NCBI GenBank assembly: GCA_949290515.1
Contig: CASERZ010000005.1
Location: forward strand, 37,856-101,855
Source of the DNA: an uncultured Christensenella sp.
Lineage (GTDB): Bacteria > Bacillota > Clostridia > Christensenellales > UBA3700
Length of the DNA: 64,000 bases
Direction: 5' to 3'
A program made the translations under genes and the position numbers. Of the stretch, positions 62,833-64,000 are shown piece by piece. The notes beneath the pieces were generated by a model. It was not told where the DNA came from, made no database searches, and was given only the letters and a program-made list of their open reading frames with translations. The first letter of the stretch is position 1. Each line of letters starts with the position of its first letter.

Positions 62833-63039
62833 TTTCTTAATATGTTCAATACCGCGCATTTAATCGCGTTAAACTTAATACAATTATACACGAGGTGTAT
62901 TATCAGGTCAAGGATTTGGCATTAAAAGCGCAACTCCCTGAAGTTATGAATGAGAAAAAATAAAAAATTTTTCAAATTCTCCAATAAAAGCTCTGCGTTG
63001 TATGTTTATTAAGCAACAAAACCCTTAGGAGGAAAGAGT

Positions 63040-64000
63040 ATGAAAAAAACAATTGTGGCTATTTTGGTAGTCGTAATGGTAGTAGGTATAGTATTCTCTT
63101 TCAGCGGTTGTAAGGACAAAGACCCCGTAGCTACCAGCTATGTGTCAATGGACGTAAATCCATCTGTTGAGCTGGTACTTGACGAGAACGATAACGTAAT
63201 ATCCTACAGCTGTGAAAACGAGGATGCGCTCCTTATGCTTTACGGAGAGAATATCATCGGACTTAACATAGAAAAGGCGAGCGAAAAGATAATCGACCTT
63301 GCTATCGAATTCGGATATCTTACGGAAGATAACTGCGGAGTACAGGTCAACGTAGCGAGTGACAAATCGAAAGTTGAGACCAACATTCTCGACAAAATCG
63401 GTGTAGTAGTCGAAAAGGCAGAAGGCAAACTTACCTTTGAAGTAAACTATAATCGCGAAGGTTCGTTCGTACTCAATTACGAACTTGCAAAGCTCAAAGA
63501 AAAACACCCCGACGAAGCTGCATATCAGAATCTTACCGCAGGCAAACTCGAGGTAATCAACAGTGCGCTTGCTTGTGACTGGACGCTTACAATGGATGAA
63601 GCAGTTACGATGAGCACTTCCGAACTTCTTGCAATAGTCAACAATGCTTATTCTCAGCTTGAAAACTATTCCACCAAGGCGTTCGAGCTTGCTAAAGCTG
63701 CCGCTACCGCGGTTTACGACGAGACGGTAATAACTGCAGAAGACGGTATCTACGTAGCTAAATACGCTGAATTCAAAGGTAAGGAAAGCGGTGTTATCGG
63801 CGGTATCGAAGCAGGTCTTGCAATTACTCAATACGGTACTGTAAGAGCAGCGGCAAGAGGTCTCGAAGCTCTCACCAAGAGCCTTACGGTAGCAAAGAGA
63901 TTTGCCGACGAGATAATGGCAAGTGCTGAAGCCGAGGCAATCGCCGAAGAACTCGGTATCGACACTTCGGTACTTGAGGACAGCGAAGGAAACGTAACCG
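63040..64000 (+). CDS. Lipoprotein with RsgI-like extracellular domain (3' end outside window)
   Basis: The frame is open from an ATG with a strong taggagg site to the window edge (320 codons seen). A signal peptide (MKKTIVAILVVVMVV...) ends at SFSGC, an imperfect lipobox. Next, residues ~30-130 read SYVSMDVNPSVELVLDENDNVISY...GLNIEKASEKIIDLAIEFGYL, which matches the extracellular domain pattern of RsgI-type anti-sigma-I factors (MDVNPSIEL...). The cytoplasmic anti-sigma part and membrane helix of RsgI are absent. The rest is helical and Ala-rich. The total length and C-terminus are unknown. Confidence 0.8.
   Translation, partial: MKKTIVAILVVVMVVGIVFSFSGCKDKDPVATSYVSMDVNPSVELVLDENDNVISYSCENEDALLMLYGENIIGLNIEKASEKIIDLAIEFGYLTEDNCGVQVNVASDKSKVETNILDKIGVVVEKAEGKLTFEVNYNREGSFVLNYELAKLKEKHPDEAAYQNLTAGKLEVINSALACDWTLTMDEAVTMSTSELLAIVNNAYSQLENYSTKAFELAKAAATAVYDETVITAEDGIYVAKYAEFKGKESGVIGGIEAGLAITQYGTVRAAARGLEALTKSLTVAKRFADEIMASAEAEAIAEELGIDTSVLEDSEGNVT

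Overview
The window comes from a low-to-mid GC member of the Bacillota, most likely an endospore-forming (or recently derived) Clostridia lineage. The evidence is a full-length SpoIIE, a CwlD-type amidase, SecG, SmpB, PlsY, YchF, a VanW-family protein, AGGAGG-type ribosome binding sites, sigma-A-like promoters and a metA/metY methionine branch. Placement below class level is inference. No rRNA, tRNA, CRISPR array, transposase or prophage was seen.

Layout. 1-8.6 kb: a WYL regulator and cytoplasmic GH20 hexosaminidase (minus strand), three perfect DnaA boxes, a CwlD-like amidase, a polysaccharide deacetylase, an alkyltransferase/pseudouridine synthase pair, and an iron alcohol dehydrogenase followed by thiamine pyrophosphokinase. 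8.8-13.3 kb: a HAD phosphatase, an unusual 830-residue membrane protein ending in a ribosomal uL15-like domain, hairpin repeats and a small membrane protein. 13.5-25.1 kb: SGNH hydrolase, rsmI, a TetR regulator, a radical-SAM protein, plsY, ychF, argS, a VanW protein, an HD phosphohydrolase, a small membrane protein and a phosphohexomutase. 25.3-30.7 kb (minus): response regulator, ABC ATPase, three paralogous permeases and a histidine kinase, probably one self-regulated export or resistance operon. 30.8-39.8 kb: ferritin-like protein, secG, smpB, metY-metA (the MetA has the acetyl-CoA-type Glu111), a degenerate nitrilase-fold protein, spoIIE with candidate Spo0A boxes, and an exported metallo-beta-lactamase-fold hydrolase.

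40.4-56.8 kb is dominated by two giant paralogous surface proteins (2050 and 3005 residues) built from MBG/YDG-like and Ig-like repeats with a C-terminal membrane anchor. At the first locus the giant gene overlaps a separate lipoprotein gene; at the second the equivalent module is fused in frame to the giant protein. 57-64 kb: a second iron alcohol dehydrogenase, a Cys-rich protein beside a homologous-looking gene cut by two in-frame stops, a MATE exporter, a TM2 protein, a cobalamin-riboswitch-controlled lipoprotein plus ECF S component (probable B12 uptake), and the start of an RsgI-like lipoprotein that runs off the window.

The most novel-looking signals are a family of large intergenic palindromes sharing a core hairpin with a compensatory base-pair change (12.2, 32.1, 38.2 and 38.4 kb), one of which carries inverted copies of the 3' end of spoIIE; the split-versus-fused giant protein/lipoprotein pair; the uL15-tailed membrane protein; and several genes whose -10 element sits only 6-11 nt before the start codon, suggesting leaderless transcripts.
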